From the NCBI GenBank assembly GCA_003218375.1, contig QHNH01000028.1, positions 62,001 through 126,000 of the forward strand: a DNA stretch of 64,000 nt, given 5' to 3'. Shown here piece by piece: positions 62,475 to 64,000 of the stretch. The DNA is from Verrucomicrobiota bacterium. Lineage in GTDB: Bacteria; Verrucomicrobiota; Verrucomicrobiia; Chthoniobacterales; UBA10450. Made by a program: the position numbers and the translations under genes. Position 1 is the stretch's first letter. Each line of letters opens with the position of its first letter. The notes below the pieces were generated by a model. The model was not told the origin of the DNA and searched no databases. It saw only the letters and a program-made list of their open reading frames with translations.

Positions 62475-64000
62475 TCATTGCAAGTTATAAACCTCGACTA
62501 ACCCAACTCCGATGGCGCCATTTTTGCCGGCCACAATGGCCGTATAGCTACCGGGTGGCAGCGTCGCCGCAATGGCAGCTTCTAAGTTACTTTGAGGTTG
62601 CAGGCCAGCTTGCATCAACTGCGAGGCCTGGCTCGGATTATCGTTCCAATTGTCGTCGGAGGCGATTAACGTTCCGTTCCCGTCTCGAAGCTCAAGCAAC
62701 GGGTCGGGCAATGGGTTGCTCACGCCCGACTGAGCCAGCGACGGCCCAATCGCTCGAACAATTATTGTTACACTGCCATTAGCACCACCGAGGATGAAGC
62801 CGCCGATAAGCACATCGTTTCCTGTCGCAACCAGCGCGCGGGTGCTGATGTTGGCGAGCGTCGAATCGCCGCTTTGATCCACATCGTAGATTTCCACCAA
62901 TCCCACCCCGGAACTGCTATCTTTGCCCCTCACAATAGCCGTGTAGCCAGCAGGCGGGAGCGTAGCTAGAATCACCGCTTCACGATCGTCCGATGGCTGA
63001 AAGACCGTGCCTTCAATCTGCGCTCTCTGAGAGCTGTCCTTCCAATTGTCATTCGAGGTGATCAGCGCGCCGCTGGCTCCGTGCAATTCCAGAACCGGAT
63101 CATTTAGGACGGTGGCGGCCGGAATTCCTGCATTAACTAACGAAGGTCCGAGGCCGCGCAGCACGACTGGCTTGGGCGTATTCCCGGTGATAATGAATCC
63201 GCCGATCATGACGTTATCGCCGGTTTGCACGTGCGAACGTGATGAGATGTTCAATAATTTTGGCGCGGGATCATTTTCGACGATCGTGACCACGGCTACC
63301 AATCGACCGAGGTCCGCGCCCATCGGCGAACTCAACGTGACCGTAAACGTCTCCTCTCCTTCATAAGTATTGTCGTCGAGTATCTGAACGCTGAAAGTCT
63401 TGCTGGTTTGGCCAGGAGCAAAAGTAAGATCGCCGGACGTGCTGGCATAATCGGAGCCTGCCGTGGCGGTCCCATCACTGGTTGCATAGTGGACGCTGGC
63501 CGATTGGGAGGTATCGCCACTTCGGGATACAGATACGACTACGCTGCCACCGTTCTCCGCCACTGTGTAATTTGGAGCGTCGAATTGAACCGGCGACACC
63601 TCAAACGCCCCAATATCGCTCCCGTCGCCGCCAGCTGGCTCAGGGATAGAAGCATCATAACGAACCGGGCGCGGACGGCCCCGTTGATCGGTGGTGATAC
63701 CTGTCCCACCTCCGCCTTTATCAATGGCGGGACTGCTATTGAGCAGGGCGTGGGTAAAAGTCGGGCCACCGTTGTCCTGCAGAGGGCCCAGCCTTGGATC
63801 AATCGGCGAAGAAGCAGTGCCGATCTGATCGGTAGACTGAGCGGGAGTGATGGTCGCGTCGGCGCCGTTCCCAATCAGGTTGTAGCCTTGCGAGGAGAGC
63901 GGCCCATATACATCAGGGCCGCCATTCTGAGCCGTGTTCTTAGCGATGATAGTATTCCTCGCAATCACCGTGCCGCCGGAAATGCCGCCGCCGCCGCTGC
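62475..64000 (-). CDS. Calx-beta surface protein with beta-helix domain, C-terminal part (runs off window edge)
   Basis: The frame is open from the window edge to the stop at 62475, at least 508 codons, so the 5' end is missing. In order: the end of a right-handed beta-helix (NTIIAKNTAQNGGPDVYGPL, GPLQDNGGPTFTHALL, DQRGRPRP, DIGAFE), one Calx-beta domain (YTVAENGGSVVVSVSRSGDTS ... DDNTYEGEETFTVTLSSP), then two copies of the lineage module (NISSRSHVQTGDNVMIGGF... and NISTRALVATGNDVLIGGF...), ending GVGLVEVYNLQ. Probably a large secreted adhesin or polysaccharide-binding protein. Confidence 0.9.
   Translation of the reverse strand, partial: SGGGGISGGTVIARNTIIAKNTAQNGGPDVYGPLSSQGYNLIGNGADATITPAQSTDQIGTASSPIDPRLGPLQDNGGPTFTHALLNSSPAIDKGGGGTGITTDQRGRPRPVRYDASIPEPAGGDGSDIGAFEVSPVQFDAPNYTVAENGGSVVVSVSRSGDTSQSASVHYATSDGTATAGSDYASTSGDLTFAPGQTSKTFSVQILDDNTYEGEETFTVTLSSPMGADLGRLVAVVTIVENDPAPKLLNISSRSHVQTGDNVMIGGFIITGNTPKPVVLRGLGPSLVNAGIPAATVLNDPVLELHGASGALITSNDNWKDSSQRAQIEGTVFQPSDDREAVILATLPPAGYTAIVRGKDSSSGVGLVEIYDVDQSGDSTLANISTRALVATGNDVLIGGFILGGANGSVTIIVRAIGPSLAQSGVSNPLPDPLLELRDGNGTLIASDDNWNDNPSQASQLMQAGLQPQSNLEAAIAATLPPGSYTAIVAGKNGAIGVGLVEVYNLQ

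Noticed and set aside
62324-62782. 152-codon plus-strand frame near the Calx-beta gene
   Set aside because: Its second half is antisense to the surface modules, and the first half has no recognisable sequence.

Overview
The window looks like chromosomal DNA of a Verrucomicrobiota bacterium, most likely a soil member near Chthoniobacterales/Spartobacteria. This is inference. It rests on the high GC, LL-diaminopimelate aminotransferase (dapL), hopanoid genes, dispersed RHS-like and pectinesterase secreted proteins, and six copies of a C-terminal module (NISTR...GGFI...GPSL...NDNW...GSYTA) that I associate with this phylum. No rRNA, CRISPR array, phage region or transposase was seen.

Layout. 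1-850: start of a large secreted RHS-like protein, cut by the window edge. 1151-14395 (minus strand): a respiratory complex I operon in the order nuoD, a BamE-like lipoprotein, a fused nuoE-nuoF, a GxxExxY gene, nuoG, nuoH, nuoI, J, K, L, M, N. nuoA, nuoB and nuoC are not here, and nuoH carries a deletion plus frameshift. 14698-24028: TonB-like protein, fabD, yqeY, ispD, a heptosyltransferase-like GT9 enzyme, a phosphoesterase, an ABC exporter with a TPR partner, acylphosphatase and three secreted proteins. 24247-31339: eno, ftsB-like, prfB (with its programmed +1 frameshift), a secreted matrixin-like protease, a SprT-like protein, cysteine desulfurase and cysE. 31489-42596: glgB, two pseudopilin-like genes, xseA, ruvB, a small ATPase of the anti-sigma type, a DUF5996 protein, an AraC regulator and purH. 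42723-54480: a DUF4203 membrane protein, an M28 peptidase split by an amber codon, marC, a membrane protein, a CoA-binding protein, hpnH, a 5'-truncated squalene-hopene cyclase, superoxide dismutase, dapL and a sigma-like/anti-sigma-like pair. 54501-64000: tRNA-Met, a MaoC protein, an acyltransferase/acyl-ligase fusion, a Spinster-type MFS carrier, a PRC-barrel protein, a pectinesterase and a Calx-beta surface protein cut by the window edge.

The striking feature is what lies between the genes. Many short spacers are filled by two kinds of hairpin element. The first kind has two inverted arms, each a tandem run of a 7-8 nt word, around a short spacer. Different loci use different words, and several words recur. 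The second kind is a composite palindrome such as the ~107 bp GGAACATAGG element (four copies). They sit exactly at gene ends and often supply the stop codon (nuoN, nuoJ, yqeY, hpnH, dapL, cysteine desulfurase) or a start region (BamE-like lipoprotein, GxxExxY). One fused nuoE to nuoF. Two carry or carried small genes: a GxxExxY gene between perfect 24-bp inverted repeats inside the nuo operon, and a remnant four-helix-bundle gene next to an arm, where the start of the hopene cyclase gene has been lost. This recalls the 23S rRNA intervening sequences, whose paired ends enclose a four-helix-bundle gene. I propose a family of cargo-carrying hairpin elements in protein operons as the most interesting candidate system here.
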